From: Bradyrhizobium sp. sBnM-33
Lineage (GTDB): Bacteria > Pseudomonadota > Alphaproteobacteria > Rhizobiales > Xanthobacteraceae
Length of the DNA: 64,000 nt
Reading direction: 5' to 3'
Assembly: GCF_032917945.1 (NCBI RefSeq)
Contig: NZ_CP136624.1
Coordinates: 3,100,001-3,164,000 of the forward strand
Positions within the stretch are counted from its first letter, which is position 1, and every line of letters begins with the position of its first letter. This document shows positions 35,953 to 45,358 of the stretch, piece after piece. The position numbers were made by a program, and so were the translations under genes. Below the pieces are notes generated by a model that made no database searches, had not been told where the DNA came from, and saw only the letters and a list, made by a program, of their open reading frames with translations.

Positions 35953-36315
35953 TCAATCGACCACCTGAACGATGCGACGCGAACGCGGTTCGACCAAGAT
36001 CGTCTGGCCGTTCACCACGGTGTAACGATAGGGCGTCACCCCGAACGATTGCGGCACGTCGTAGTAGGTCACGCCGGTTTCCGGCAGCACGGTGCCAACC
36101 GTTACACGCTCGGAGATCGTATAGTTGGGCACGCGTTCACGCACGATGTATTCGCGGAAGGCCGGACGCACGTCAGCCGCGATGCCCTCATGTTCACCGA
36201 TGACGACGGTGCTGCCGCCGGCTGTGCCGGTGGTGATCGAGGTCTGCGCCTGAGCCGCGATCGGGACGGCGATCGCGCCCGCGATCGCCGCAATGGCAAT
36301 TAGTCTGTTCCGCAT
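35953..36315 (-). CDS. DUF1236 secreted protein
   Basis: A 120-residue exported protein. The signal peptide is LIAIAAIAGAIAVPIAAQAQ. The mature region has a DUF1236-like pair of strands: R-E-Y-I-V-R-E-R-V-P-N-Y with V-G-T-V-L-P-E-T-G-V, and then Y-R-Y-T-V-V-N-G-Q-T-I-L-V-E-P-R-S-R-R-I-V. Proteins of this family are abundant in Bradyrhizobiaceae and lack a known function. The ATG at 36315 starts the signal peptide. Confidence 0.85.
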   Translation of the reverse strand: MRNRLIAIAAIAGAIAVPIAAQAQTSITTGTAGGSTVVIGEHEGIAADVRPAFREYIVRERVPNYTISERVTVGTVLPETGVTYYDVPQSFGVTPYRYTVVNGQTILVEPRSRRIVQVVD

Positions 36316-36557
36316 GGTCAACTCCTTCGCGAGAAGAGGCGCCGGCATCCGCCAGCACGCACAATGCGGGGCCAATTCATCGCACGCGGCATTGTTCCGG
36401 AAAAAGCGCGGCCTCATCCGCGGCATTTCTGGGGAATTGTTGCGGAGGCTGGAACCCTTTGAAGTGGTTAGGCGTCTTGCTATTCCCAAACCGCGCCAGC
36501 GGTTAGGTTGCCAGCCTCGATTCGATTCCCCGCATCTCGTCACCCCCGGAGATTTCA

Positions 36558-36713
36558 ATGACCATCACCGCTGCGCACATTTCCCCGATCGTCGCTCTGA
36601 TCGCGGGAATCTTGATTCTGATTATGCCGCGGTTCCTGAATTTCATCGTTGCTATCTACTTGATCGTGGTCGGTCTGGCCGGCCTCGGCGTGTTCAAGAT
36701 GTTCAAGTTCTAG
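36558..36713 (+). CDS. DUF3096-family small membrane protein
   Basis: A 51-residue peptide, beginning MTITAAHISPIVALIAGILI and ending FKMFKF, with two hydrophobic spans. The pattern I-S-P-I-V-A-L-I-A-G-I-L-I-L-I-x-P-R-x-L-N-F-I-V-A-I-Y-L-I-x-x-G-x-x-G-L matches DUF3096. The function is unknown. GGAGA is placed seven bases upstream of the ATG. It is short enough to be missed by length-limited gene finders. Located between DUF1236 and ppdK. Confidence 0.85.
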   Translation: MTITAAHISPIVALIAGILILIMPRFLNFIVAIYLIVVGLAGLGVFKMFKF

Positions 36714-36803
36714 CGCTGGAAGCGGGTTTCGCGGCTTGCGCGGAACCCCTCAAAATGGTGTAAGGCGCGCAATCTTCTTCCCTTTTTCGGATAGTTGGAA
36801 TCC

Positions 36804-39674
36804 ATGGCCAAAGCCGTCGCGAAGTCCAAGAAGGCTGCAGTGAAATCTGTAGCGAAATCAAAGCCATCTGCCCGGCCCAAGGCCGCGCCGCAGGCTTCGG
36901 CCCGCAAAGCGCTGAAGAAGGCACCGGCCAAGCCGGTCGCCAAGGTCGCGGCCAAGAAGGCTGCCGTCCGCAAGCCTGCCGCCGAGGCGGTAAAGTCCGG
37001 CAAGTGGGTCTATACCTTCGGGGACGGCAAGGCGGAGGGCAAAGCGGGCCTGCGCGATCTGCTCGGCGGCAAGGGCGCCAACCTCGCCGAGATGGCCAAT
37101 CTCGGCCTGCCGGTGCCCCCGGGCTTCACCATTCCGACCTCGGTCTGCACCTATTTCTACGCGCATGACAAAACCTATCCGCCCGCACTTCAGGGGCAAG
37201 TCGAGAAGGCGCTCGAGTATGTCGGCAAGCTGACCGGCAAGGCATTCGGCGACTCGAAAAATCCGCTGCTGGTGTCGGTCCGCTCCGGCGGTCGCGCCTC
37301 GATGCCAGGCATGATGGACACCGTGCTCAATCTCGGCCTCAACGACAAAACGGTCGAAGCGCTCGCCGAGCTCTCCGGCGATCGCCGCTTTGCCTATGAC
37401 AGCTATCGCCGCTTCATCACGATGTATTCGGACGTGGTGCTTGGCTTTGAGCATCATCACTTCGAGGACATTCTCGACACCTTCAAGGACAGCCAGGGCT
37501 ACACGCTCGACACCGATCTCACCGGCGACGACTGGGTCGAACTGGTCGGCAAGTACAAGGAAGCGGTGGCGCGCGAGACCGGCAAGGATTTCCCGCAGGA
37601 CCCGCACGAGCAATTGTGGGGCGCGATCGGCGCGGTGTTCTCATCCTGGATGAACGCGCGCGCGGTGACCTATCGCCGTCTGCACGACATTCCGGAATCC
37701 TGGGGCACCGCGGTCAACGTGCAGGCCATGGTGTTCGGCAATATGGGCGAAACGTCTGCGACCGGTGTTGCGTTCACGCGCAATCCCTCTACCGGCGAGA
37801 GCAAGCTGTACGGCGAATTCCTGATCAACGCGCAGGGGGAGGACGTTGTGGCGGGCATCCGCACGCCGCAGGACATCACCGAGGAAGCCCGCCAGGAATC
37901 CGGTTCCGACAAGCCGTCAATGGAAAGCGCGATGCCGGACGCCTTTAAGGAACTGACGCGGTTCTACACGCTGCTCGAAAAGCATTATCGCGACATGCAG
38001 GACATGGAGTTCACGGTCGAGCAGGGTAAGTTGTGGATGCTGCAGACCCGCAGCGGCAAGCGCACCGCGAAGGCTGCGCTGCGCATCGCGGTCGAGCTCG
38101 CCAATGAAGGCCTGATCTCGAAGAAGGACGCGGTGATGCGGATCGATCCGGCTTCGCTGGATCAATTGCTGCATCCGACCATCGATCCCCAGGCCAAGCG
38201 CGACGTGATCGCGACCGGCCTGCCGGCCTCGCCGGGCGCCGCATCCGGCGAGATTGTGTTCTCATCAGATGAAGCCGCAAAACTTCAGGCCGATGGCCGC
38301 AGCGTCATTCTGGTGCGCGTCGAGACCAGTCCGGAAGACATTCACGGCATGCACGCCGCCGAAGGTATTTTGACCACCCGTGGCGGCATGACTTCGCACG
38401 CCGCGGTGGTCGCGCGCGGCATGGGCAAGCCCTGCGTCTCCGGCTGCGGCGCCATTCGCGTCGACTATGGCCGCGGCACGATGAGTGTGGGCTCCCGCAC
38501 CTTCAAGACCGGCGACGTCATCACTATCGACGGCTCGCTCGGCCAGGTGCTGGCCGGCAAGATGCCGATGATTGAGCCGAAGCTGTCCGGTGAATTCGGC
38601 ACGCTGATGGGCTGGGCCGATGCCGTCCGCAAGCTCGGCGTTCGCGTCAACGGCGACACGCCGGACGATGCGCGCACGGCCGTGAAGTTCGGCGCCGAAG
38701 GCATCGGGCTGTGCCGCACCGAGCACATGTTCTTCGAGGAAACCCGTATCCGCACGGTGCGCGAGATGATCCTTTCCGAAGACGAACAGTCGCGACGTGC
38801 GGCGCTGTCAAAACTGTTGCCGATGCAGCGCGCCGATTTCGTCGAGCTGTTCGAGATCATGAAGGGCCTGCCCGTCACGATCCGCCTGCTCGATCCGCCG
38901 CTGCATGAATTCCTGCCGCACACCCAGGCCGAGATCGAGGAAGTCGCACGCGCGATGAACACCGATCCGCGCAAGCTCGCCGATCGCGCCCGCGATCTCG
39001 CCGAGTTCAACCCGATGCTGGGCTTCCGCGGCTGCCGTCTTGCGATCGCCTATCCCGAGATCGCCGAAATGCAGGCGCGCGCGATCTTTGAAGCGGCGGT
39101 AGAAGCCGAGAAGCGCACTGACGAAGCCGTCGGCCTCGAGGTGATGGTGCCGCTGATCGCGACCAAGGCCGAGTTCGACCTGGTCAAGGCCCGGATCGAC
39201 GCCACCGCGCAGTCGGTGATGAAGGAGACCGGCAAGAAGCTCGCTTATCAAGTTGGTACGATGATCGAGTTGCCGCGTGCGTGCCTGCTGGCCGGCGATG
39301 TCGCCCAGACCGCGGAGTTCTTCTCGTTCGGCACCAACGACCTGACCCAGACGACCTACGGCATCAGCCGTGACGACGCCGCGAGTTTCCTCGGCACCTA
39401 TGTCAGCAAGGGAATTCTCGAGATCGATCCGTTCATCTCGGTCGATCGCGATGGTGTGGGCGAACTGGTGAAGATCGGCGTCACTCGTGGTCGCAAGACA
39501 CGGCCCGGCCTGAAGGTCGGCATTTGCGGCGAGCACGGCGGCGATCCCGCTTCGGTGGCGTTCTGCCACGAGATCGGGCTCGACTACGTCTCCTGCTCGC
39601 CGTACCGCGTGCCGATCGCACGGCTTGCCGCCGCGCAGGCCGCGCTCGGCAAGACGGTTGCAAGCCAGGCGTAG
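36804..39674 (+). CDS. ppdK: Pyruvate, phosphate dikinase with basic N-terminal tail
   Basis: A 956-residue enzyme interconverting pyruvate, ATP and Pi with PEP, AMP and PPi. From residue 67 on it is canonical PPDK: K-W-V-Y-T-F-G-D-G-K-A-E-G, the nucleotide-grasp domain with G-K-G-A-N-L-A-E-M, the swivelling phosphohistidine domain with T-T-R-G-G-M-T-S-H-A-A-V-V-A-R (catalytic His), and the C-terminal TIM barrel ending C-G-E-H-G-G-D-P. Residues 1-66 are a Lys/Ala/Pro tail with 20 K/R and one acidic residue, like histone H1 C-termini, absent from most PPDKs. The ATG at 36804 is used; a TTG three codons upstream is unlikely. Confidence 0.95.
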   Translation: MAKAVAKSKKAAVKSVAKSKPSARPKAAPQASARKALKKAPAKPVAKVAAKKAAVRKPAAEAVKSGKWVYTFGDGKAEGKAGLRDLLGGKGANLAEMANLGLPVPPGFTIPTSVCTYFYAHDKTYPPALQGQVEKALEYVGKLTGKAFGDSKNPLLVSVRSGGRASMPGMMDTVLNLGLNDKTVEALAELSGDRRFAYDSYRRFITMYSDVVLGFEHHHFEDILDTFKDSQGYTLDTDLTGDDWVELVGKYKEAVARETGKDFPQDPHEQLWGAIGAVFSSWMNARAVTYRRLHDIPESWGTAVNVQAMVFGNMGETSATGVAFTRNPSTGESKLYGEFLINAQGEDVVAGIRTPQDITEEARQESGSDKPSMESAMPDAFKELTRFYTLLEKHYRDMQDMEFTVEQGKLWMLQTRSGKRTAKAALRIAVELANEGLISKKDAVMRIDPASLDQLLHPTIDPQAKRDVIATGLPASPGAASGEIVFSSDEAAKLQADGRSVILVRVETSPEDIHGMHAAEGILTTRGGMTSHAAVVARGMGKPCVSGCGAIRVDYGRGTMSVGSRTFKTGDVITIDGSLGQVLAGKMPMIEPKLSGEFGTLMGWADAVRKLGVRVNGDTPDDARTAVKFGAEGIGLCRTEHMFFEETRIRTVREMILSEDEQSRRAALSKLLPMQRADFVELFEIMKGLPVTIRLLDPPLHEFLPHTQAEIEEVARAMNTDPRKLADRARDLAEFNPMLGFRGCRLAIAYPEIAEMQARAIFEAAVEAEKRTDEAVGLEVMVPLIATKAEFDLVKARIDATAQSVMKETGKKLAYQVGTMIELPRACLLAGDVAQTAEFFSFGTNDLTQTTYGISRDDAASFLGTYVSKGILEIDPFISVDRDGVGELVKIGVTRGRKTRPGLKVGICGEHGGDPASVAFCHEIGLDYVSCSPYRVPIARLAAAQAALGKTVASQA

Positions 39675-39707
39675 GCCTCGCCTTCTACCCATCGATCAAG
39701 ATCTCCG

Positions 39708-39731
39708 ATGCCCGGGCTTGTCCCGGGCATT
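39708..39731 (+). terminator. Intrinsic terminator after ppdK
   Basis: ATGCCCGGG, loop, CCCGGGCAT followed by TTTGTGTTTCT, 34 bp downstream of the ppdK stop. The stem is perfect and the tail T-rich. Confidence 0.8.
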
Positions 39732-39782
39732 TGTGTTTCTGTGTACGTGGAAGTGATCATTCATCGGGAGAACTGTTTCGGC

Positions 39783-39870
39783 CGTCATTGCGAGGAGCGA
39801 AGCGGACGAAGCAATCCATCTATCCCTTATGCCGCGCTATGGATTGCTTCGCTTCGCTCGCAATGACGCC
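39783..39870. repeat. Intergenic repeat, TCATTGCGAGGAGCGAAGC family
   Basis: CGTCATTGCGAGGAGCGAAG at the left and GCTTCGCTCGCAATGACG at the right form long arms with GCAATCCA and TGGATTGC inside. The rest of 39675-40164 contains no supportable gene. Confidence 0.85.
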
Positions 39871-40164
39871 GAGGGAATTTGCCTTGAAGTCGCCAAAGTG
39901 GCCCGCCCTCCGCGTACACGAGTTCCCATATTCGCAGGGCACGATTTTTCTTCATCATCTTCGTTGACGGGATATTTACCACTTTCAGCGAGCGGCCGTT
40001 TACCAACACTTCTCATGCAATCGGCGAATCCGCGCGATCTCTTGCGTGTAGCACGCACGCCACGTCGATTAACTCCCCGGCAACCTAAATTCGATACCAA
40101 CAAAAAAGGTCGAATTGCACGGATGTACTGACGTTCGATCGTGTAAGCGTTGCGTGAGCGTACA

Positions 40165-41589
40165 ATGTTTGTGTTGCGTAACCAGCCGAAGGGCGCGCGG
40201 TTCGCGTCCTTCGGTCTCGGTCTCTGCATCTTCGCATTGATGCCGACCGAGATCGGATATCAGGACATCGCCTCGCTGCTGGCCCGCCAGCCGGGCGTCG
40301 CCGAGCGCTGGCAAAAGCGCGTATTTTCTTCCGCCGGCACCATCCAGGTCGCGACGTTCTCCTTCGGCCGCCCGATCGGAACCTCGTCGCCGCAAACCGC
40401 GACTTACCGTCTCGCAAGCCTCGACACTCAGGGCATCGACATCACGGGTTCAGTGACGCGCAATCCCGTGGTCGCTCCACCGCCGCGCTATCACGCCGCC
40501 GATTTCCCCAAGGTTGACCGCACATTGAAGGGCGACCGCCTTATCATCGCGCCGCCGGCAGCGGAGACGGCGCGCCCAGCCGATCGAGCGCCGGCGATCG
40601 AGGATCCTGCAAATTCCAATGCATCGGTCAAGGGCGCCAAGACCGCTGAGACGCCGCCGTCGGCCGAGCGCGCACCGCTCGATCCCGAGCTGCAGGCCGC
40701 GCTGAACGCGCCGCCACTGGATATGTCGCTGTCGCTGGAGAGCAAACCGCAGGAGGATCTCAAGGTCGCGCCGCAAGCCGCTACGCCGCCGCGCGATGGC
40801 TTCTCCTTCCAGACCTCGAATCTTTTCTTTGGCTCCTCGCTCGGCTCGCCCGAGAGCATCGAACGCTGGCAGCCCGGCGAAGAGCCCGTCATCGTCATGC
40901 CACCAGCGCATGCGGATCCCGAAATGAAGGTGATGGCCTCGCTGCCCGTCGATGCCGATGGCCCGGTGCGCGCCGGCGAGATGGGCGAGAGCGTCGCGCC
41001 GAAGGGCGAGGTCAACGCCGACAACCAGCGCGCCAAGACGCCGGCCGAACGCCTCGGCCTGTTCGACGAGAAGTCGCGCGTCAAGTCGGAAAAGTGCCTG
41101 GCTGAAGCGATCTACTTTGAGGCCCGCGGCGAAGCAGTGCGAGGCCAGATCGCCGTGGCGCAGGTGGTTTTGAACCGCGCCTTCTCCGGCAAATATCCCG
41201 AAACCGTGTGCGGCGTGGTCTACCAGAACAAGCATCGCCATCTGGCATGCCAGTTCACCTTCGCCTGCGATAACAACAAGGACGTCATCCGCGAGCTCGA
41301 CATGTGGGAGCGGGCAAAAAAAATCGCAAAGGCGATGCTCGACGGCCAGCTCTGGCTGCCGGAAGTCGACAAGTCGACACACTACCACGCCTATTGGGTG
41401 CGGCCGTCTTGGGTCAATGAAATGAAGAAGATGCACAAGTTCGGCGTGCATACCTTCTACCGGCCACGCGCCTGGGGCAATGGCAGCGACGCGCCGAGTT
41501 GGGGCACTCCCGCCGAGACCGCGGCGATCTCCGCCAAGCTCGCGGAAGCCGCGCAAAGCTCGGCCGAGCAGACAAGCGCGAAGCGGTAA
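40165..41589 (+). CDS. SleB-type cell wall hydrolase
   Basis: A 474-residue envelope protein. A hydrophobic N-terminal segment (F-G-L-G-L-C-I-F-A-L-M-P) may anchor or export it. Residues about 100-300 are Pro/Ala-rich and low complexity. The C-terminal 140 residues are the SleB hydrolase domain (C-L-A-E-A-I-Y-F-E-A-R-G-E with catalytic Glu, V-V-L-N-R, C-Q-F-T-F-A-C-D), with T-H-Y-H-A-Y-W-V-R-P near the end. SleB-like enzymes cleave peptidoglycan glycan strands; in non-spore formers they remodel the wall. The ATG at 40165 is used; TTG at 40150 is possible. Confidence 0.9.
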   Translation: MFVLRNQPKGARFASFGLGLCIFALMPTEIGYQDIASLLARQPGVAERWQKRVFSSAGTIQVATFSFGRPIGTSSPQTATYRLASLDTQGIDITGSVTRNPVVAPPPRYHAADFPKVDRTLKGDRLIIAPPAAETARPADRAPAIEDPANSNASVKGAKTAETPPSAERAPLDPELQAALNAPPLDMSLSLESKPQEDLKVAPQAATPPRDGFSFQTSNLFFGSSLGSPESIERWQPGEEPVIVMPPAHADPEMKVMASLPVDADGPVRAGEMGESVAPKGEVNADNQRAKTPAERLGLFDEKSRVKSEKCLAEAIYFEARGEAVRGQIAVAQVVLNRAFSGKYPETVCGVVYQNKHRHLACQFTFACDNNKDVIRELDMWERAKKIAKAMLDGQLWLPEVDKSTHYHAYWVRPSWVNEMKKMHKFGVHTFYRPRAWGNGSDAPSWGTPAETAAISAKLAEAAQSSAEQTSAKR

Positions 41590-41604
41590 CAACGTCGATC
41601 CTGT

Positions 41605-41732
41605 AGCCTGGATGGAGCGAAGCGAAATCCGGGACCGGATGATCCGCGTGTGGCATCGCCCCCGGATTGCGCGGAGCCTGTCATCGGGCGCGCATTCGCG
41701 CGACCCGTTGGCTCCATCCGGGCTACGGCTCC
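41605..41732. repeat. Intergenic repeat, GCCTGGATGGAGCGAAGC family
   Basis: TAGCCTGGATGGAGCGAAGC is mirrored by GGCTCCATCCGGGCTACG at the right. One unit only was found, although its core GGATGGAGCGAAGC resembles the arm of 27930-28015. Nothing else is evident between 41590 and 41910. Confidence 0.75.
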
Positions 41733-41910
41733 ACCATCGTGGGCGAGCGCGCTTCGAAATTGCACTCATTGCCCTCGACAATTTTGCAGAGCTGCCCTGC
41801 AGCGGAAAATTTTTCTCTTCCGCCCTCTTGGGGTTTTCATGCAACTGCATTAACTCACCGTAATGTTTCGTCCGGCCGTCCCGGGCGCCGACTGGTCCAG
41901 GGGGAAGCAA

Positions 41911-43158
41911 ATGGCTGTAACGACCGACCTTCGTCCATCCTCCGGCCTCGGCACCTGGCGCACGCCGCTCGTCATCATCATCTGCGGCTGCGCGATCGCG
42001 CTGTTGAGCTTCGGCCCGCGCTCCAGCCTCGGTTTCTTCGTGCAGCCGATGAGCCGCGAATTCGCCTGGGGCCGTGACGTTTTTGGCCTCGCGCTGGCAC
42101 TGCAGAACCTGCTGTGGGGACTGGGTCAGCCGATTGCGGGTGCCATCGCCGATCGCTTCGGCATCCTGCGGGTGATGATTGTCGGCGCCTTGCTGTATGC
42201 CGCCGGCCTGCTTCTGATGCGTTATTCCACGGCGCCGCTGTCGCTCGATATCGGCGCCGGCGTCCTGATCGGCTTCGGTCTTTCAGGCTGTTCGTTCAAT
42301 CTCGTGCTGTCGGCGTTCAGCAAGCTGTTGCCGGTCGAGAAGCGCGGCATTGCGCTCGGCGCCGGCACCGCGGCCGGGTCCTTCGGCCAGTTCCTGTTCG
42401 CGCCGTTCGGCGTCGCGATGATCGACAATTTCGGCTGGCAGGCGGCGCTGACGGTATTCGCGCTCCTGATGCTGCTGATCGTGCCGCTGTCGCTGGCGAT
42501 CGCGACGCCGCCCTCGACGTCGACGAAGGAACCTGTCGGGGACGAGCAATCGTTCAAGACCGCGCTGGCGGAGGCGTTCGGCCACCGCTCCTATGTTCTC
42601 CTGGTGCTCGGCTTCTTCACCTGCGGCTTCCAGCTCGCCTTCATCACCGTGCATCTGCCGGCCTATCTCGCCGATCGCGGAGTCTCGTCGCAGACCGGCG
42701 GGTGGGTCGTCGCGGCGATCGGCCTGTTCAACATCATCGGCTCACTCAGCGTCGGCTGGCTGCAGAACAAGTATCCGAAACGTTACATCCTCTCGCTGAT
42801 CTATTTTACCCGTGCCCTGGCGATCGTCGCGTTCATCTCGTTTCCGATCACGACGTTCTCGGCGATCATGTTCGGCGCGGTCTCGGGCCTGACCTGGCTC
42901 TCGACGGTGCCACCGACCTCGGCGCTGGTGGCGCTGATGTTCGGCACAAAATGGTTCGCAACGCTGTACGGCTTTGCCTTCGTCAGCCATCAGGTCGGCG
43001 GTTTCCTCGGCGTCTGGCTCGGCGGCATCGTGTTCGAGCAGTTCGGCTCCTACACGCCGATCTGGTGGCTCTCGATCCTGTTCGGCGTATTGTCGGCGCT
43101 GATCAACCTGCCGATCGTCGAGAAGCCGGTCGCGCGCCCGGTTGCACAACCCGCCTGA
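41911..43158 (+). CDS. Major facilitator superfamily transporter
   Basis: A 415-residue secondary transporter with twelve predicted membrane spans. The loop 2-3 motif [11 protein letters not shown] and the repeated L-Y-A-A-G-L-L pattern are MFS signatures, and the N-terminus ([15 protein letters not shown]) matches the oxalate/formate and monocarboxylate carrier branch. The natural substrate cannot be read. The ATG at 41911 has AGGGGGA upstream. An AcuI-like reductase begins 43 bp downstream, so a shared operon for an organic acid is possible. Confidence 0.9.
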   Translation: MAVTTDLRPSSGLGTWRTPLVIIICGCAIALLSFGPRSSLGFFVQPMSREFAWGRDVFGLALALQNLLWGLGQPIAGAIADRFGILRVMIVGALLYAAGLLLMRYSTAPLSLDIGAGVLIGFGLSGCSFNLVLSAFSKLLPVEKRGIALGAGTAAGSFGQFLFAPFGVAMIDNFGWQAALTVFALLMLLIVPLSLAIATPPSTSTKEPVGDEQSFKTALAEAFGHRSYVLLVLGFFTCGFQLAFITVHLPAYLADRGVSSQTGGWVVAAIGLFNIIGSLSVGWLQNKYPKRYILSLIYFTRALAIVAFISFPITTFSAIMFGAVSGLTWLSTVPPTSALVALMFGTKWFATLYGFAFVSHQVGGFLGVWLGGIVFEQFGSYTPIWWLSILFGVLSALINLPIVEKPVARPVAQPA

Positions 43159-43201
43159 TGCGGTAAACACTCCCGACAGAGAAAAGTCCGGGGAGGTTGC
43201 C

Positions 43202-44188
43202 GTGGGAACGTTCAAGGCCATCAGGATCGACAAGGCGGACAAAGGCACCACCGCCGCGCTGACGCAGTTCGACGAAGCAGAGTTGATGGAAGGCGACGTC
43301 ACAGTCGCGGTCGAGTGGTCGACGCTGAACTACAAGGATGGTCTTGCCGTCACCGGCAAGGCTCCCGTGGTGCGGCGTTTCCCGATGATCGCGGGCATCG
43401 ACTTCGCAGGCACCGTCGAACAATCTTCACATCCAGCGTGGAAGACCGGCGACAAAGTCGTCTGCAACGGCTGGGGCATGGGCGAGACCCATCTTGGCGC
43501 CTATGCGAAAAAAGCGCGCGTCAAGGGCGACTGGCTGGTGCGGTTGCCCGATGGCATGTCGACACGCGACGCAATGGCGGTCGGTACTGCCGGCTACACC
43601 GCGATGCTGTCGGTGCTGGCGCTGGAGAAACACGGACTGACGCCCAAGAGCGGTCCCATCGTGGTGACCGGCGCCGCCGGCGGCGTCGGCTCGGTCGCGT
43701 CCGCCGTGCTTTCGAAACTCGGCTACCACGTCATCGCCTCCACCGGGCGGATGTCGGAGGCCGACTATCTCAAGGGCCTCGGCGCCGCCGAAGTGATCGA
43801 TCGCGCCGAACTCGCCGGTCCCGCCAAGCCCCTGGCGAAGGAACGCTGGGCGGGCGGCGTCGACAGCGTCGGATCGACCACGCTCGCCAACCTGCTGTCG
43901 ATGACCAAATATGGCGGAGCCATTGCCGCATGCGGCCTTGCCGCCGGTATGGATCTGCCGTCCTCGGTCGCGCCGTTTATTTTGCGCGGAGTGTGCCTTC
44001 TCGGCATCGACTCGGTGATGTGTCCGATCGAGCAGCGCAAACTTGCCTGGAACCGCCTCGCCAGCGATTTGGACAAGGCAAAACTAGCTGATATTACTCA
44101 CGAAATAGGTTTGGACCAGGTGATCGGCGCGGGCGCCGAAATCCTCGCAGGGAAGGTCCGCGGTCGAATCGTGGTAAAAATTCTCTAA
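43202..44188 (+). CDS. acuI: AcuI/YhdH-type MDR oxidoreductase
   Basis: A 328-residue zinc-free medium-chain dehydrogenase/reductase related to acrylyl-CoA reductase AcuI, which reduces acryloyl-CoA with NADPH. N-terminal GroES-like fold with [13 protein letters not shown]; Rossmann motif [15 protein letters not shown] for NADPH phosphate binding. D-S-V-G-S-T-T-L-A is also typical. The start is GTG at 43202 because GGAGG lies correctly spaced before it. It follows the MFS gene. Confidence 0.9.
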   Translation: MGTFKAIRIDKADKGTTAALTQFDEAELMEGDVTVAVEWSTLNYKDGLAVTGKAPVVRRFPMIAGIDFAGTVEQSSHPAWKTGDKVVCNGWGMGETHLGAYAKKARVKGDWLVRLPDGMSTRDAMAVGTAGYTAMLSVLALEKHGLTPKSGPIVVTGAAGGVGSVASAVLSKLGYHVIASTGRMSEADYLKGLGAAEVIDRAELAGPAKPLAKERWAGGVDSVGSTTLANLLSMTKYGGAIAACGLAAGMDLPSSVAPFILRGVCLLGIDSVMCPIEQRKLAWNRLASDLDKAKLADITHEIGLDQVIGAGAEILAGKVRGRIVVKIL

Positions 44189-44201
44189 CGGTGTTCAGAC
44201 T

Positions 44202-44245
44202 TTACCAACCAACCTGCTCCAATGTTGCCACGGTTGGTATGGTAA
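44202..44245. terminator. Imperfect hairpin downstream of acuI
   Basis: TTACCAACCAACC and GGTTGGTATGGTAA form a 13-14 bp stem with one bulge, 14 bp after the acuI stop. No strong T run follows, so it may be a weak terminator or an operator for the next gene. Confidence 0.4.
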
Positions 44246-44295
44246 GCAGCGGGTAAAGGCGGGCGCCCGCGCTCTTGTTAAGTTGGAGTAGCTGC

Positions 44296-44910
44296 ATGCT
44301 TGCGCGTTTGGTTCTGGGGGCCGTCACGGCCAGTGCGATGATCGTTCCTGCGCTGGCCGGGATGATGAATGCCGACGAGGCGCGCAGGTTCGTGAGCGGC
44401 AAGGTTTTCGCTTTCACCTGTTTTGACGGTACCCGCGGGGCGGGTCGCATTCTCGACGATCTCGGTGCAGCCGGTTCCATCCAGTTCAGCGGCTCGGGCC
44501 CGATCCGCCATGTCCGTCTGCCCGGCAACACGCTGCAGATTCGCGGCCAGGCCGTTTGCGCTTCGATCAAAGGGCTGCCGTTCGAGCCGTGCTTCAATCT
44601 CGACAAGCGTGACGATCGCTCATTCCGCGGCTCCGTCTCCGGTATGGGCTTTGCCTATTGCGATTTCCGCCATCAGGGCGCCTCTCAGATGCTGATGGCG
44701 CGCTCCGTGGCGCGACCGCGCTCGCTACATCGTCGGGAGGAGCCGTCGCGTGCGACGACCGATGCACGCGCCGAAGTAACGGCGCGGGCCGAGACGCCTG
44801 CGGTCGAGAGCGCCAAACTCGAGCCGGTGAAATCCGAGAAGGCGGAGCAGGCAAAGCCCGAACCCGCGAAGGCCGAGAGCGCCCCGGAGCTGCGCCGCTC
44901 GACCGATTGA
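44296..44910 (+). CDS. Secreted protein of unknown function
   Basis: A 204-residue exported protein that I do not recognise by name. It has a signal peptide (ARLVLGAVTASAMIVPALAG), a compact domain (residues 22-135) with four cysteines (F-T-C-F-D-G, V-C-A-S, P-C-F-N, Y-C-D-F) probably in two disulfides, and a charged Ala/Glu/Lys C-terminal tail of 60 residues. The T-C-F-D-G-T-x-G-x-G-R-I and G-F-A-Y-C-D-F pieces recur in rhizobial hypothetical proteins. ATG with GGAG upstream. Confidence 0.72.
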   Translation: MLARLVLGAVTASAMIVPALAGMMNADEARRFVSGKVFAFTCFDGTRGAGRILDDLGAAGSIQFSGSGPIRHVRLPGNTLQIRGQAVCASIKGLPFEPCFNLDKRDDRSFRGSVSGMGFAYCDFRHQGASQMLMARSVARPRSLHRREEPSRATTDARAEVTARAETPAVESAKLEPVKSEKAEQAKPEPAKAESAPELRRSTD

Positions 44911-45116
44911 TCGCGGCAATGGCACCTGCGGCCGGCGGCAAACAAGCCGCCTCGGAGACCATCGCGCAACCTGTGGATCACCTGCCATTCCACCGTGTTG
45001 GCGAACGCGACCCGTAGTCATACGGGCTGGCGCATTCATGTCCTGGTAGCGAATCTCGTTCCAACTGGTGACCGGCAGAGAAGGCCGGGAGGCGGCCCCA
45101 ACACATGAGATCAGTC

Positions 45117-45350
45117 ATGCCGCTGTATTTTTTTCGGATCAGCCACGGTCGCTACGCAGGCGCATCCGATCAGGGATCCGAGTTCGAAAGCCGCGAAGCC
45201 GCCTGGGCCGAGATGACCAAGGTCTGCGGCAATCTTCTCGGCAGCCTTTCGCGTACCCTGAAACAGAACGCCGAATGGCAGATGGAGCTTTTGGACGAAG
45301 CCAAAAAGCCCGTGTTCAGGATTCGCCTCGTCGCCGAATCCGTCGGTTAG
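45117..45350 (+). CDS. DUF6894-family small protein
   Basis: A 77-residue protein starting MPLYFFRISHGRYAGASDQG, the usual DUF6894 opening M-P-x-Y-F-F. The later W-A-E-M-T-K-V-C-G-N-L and W-Q-M-E-L-L-D-E-A-K-K-P-V-F-R-I-R-L fit the same family. Such proteins are numerous in Bradyrhizobium and are of unknown role. An in-frame ATG at 45105 is 11 bp from GGGAGG and may be the true start; alignment to family members favours 45117. Confidence 0.78.
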   Translation: MPLYFFRISHGRYAGASDQGSEFESREAAWAEMTKVCGNLLGSLSRTLKQNAEWQMELLDEAKKPVFRIRLVAESVG

Positions 45351-45358
45351 CTCACAAT

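Noticed and set aside
40450..41910. 486-codon open frame on the minus strand across the SleB gene
   Set aside because: Antisense to a recognised SleB-domain gene; no independent start, signal or family feature.
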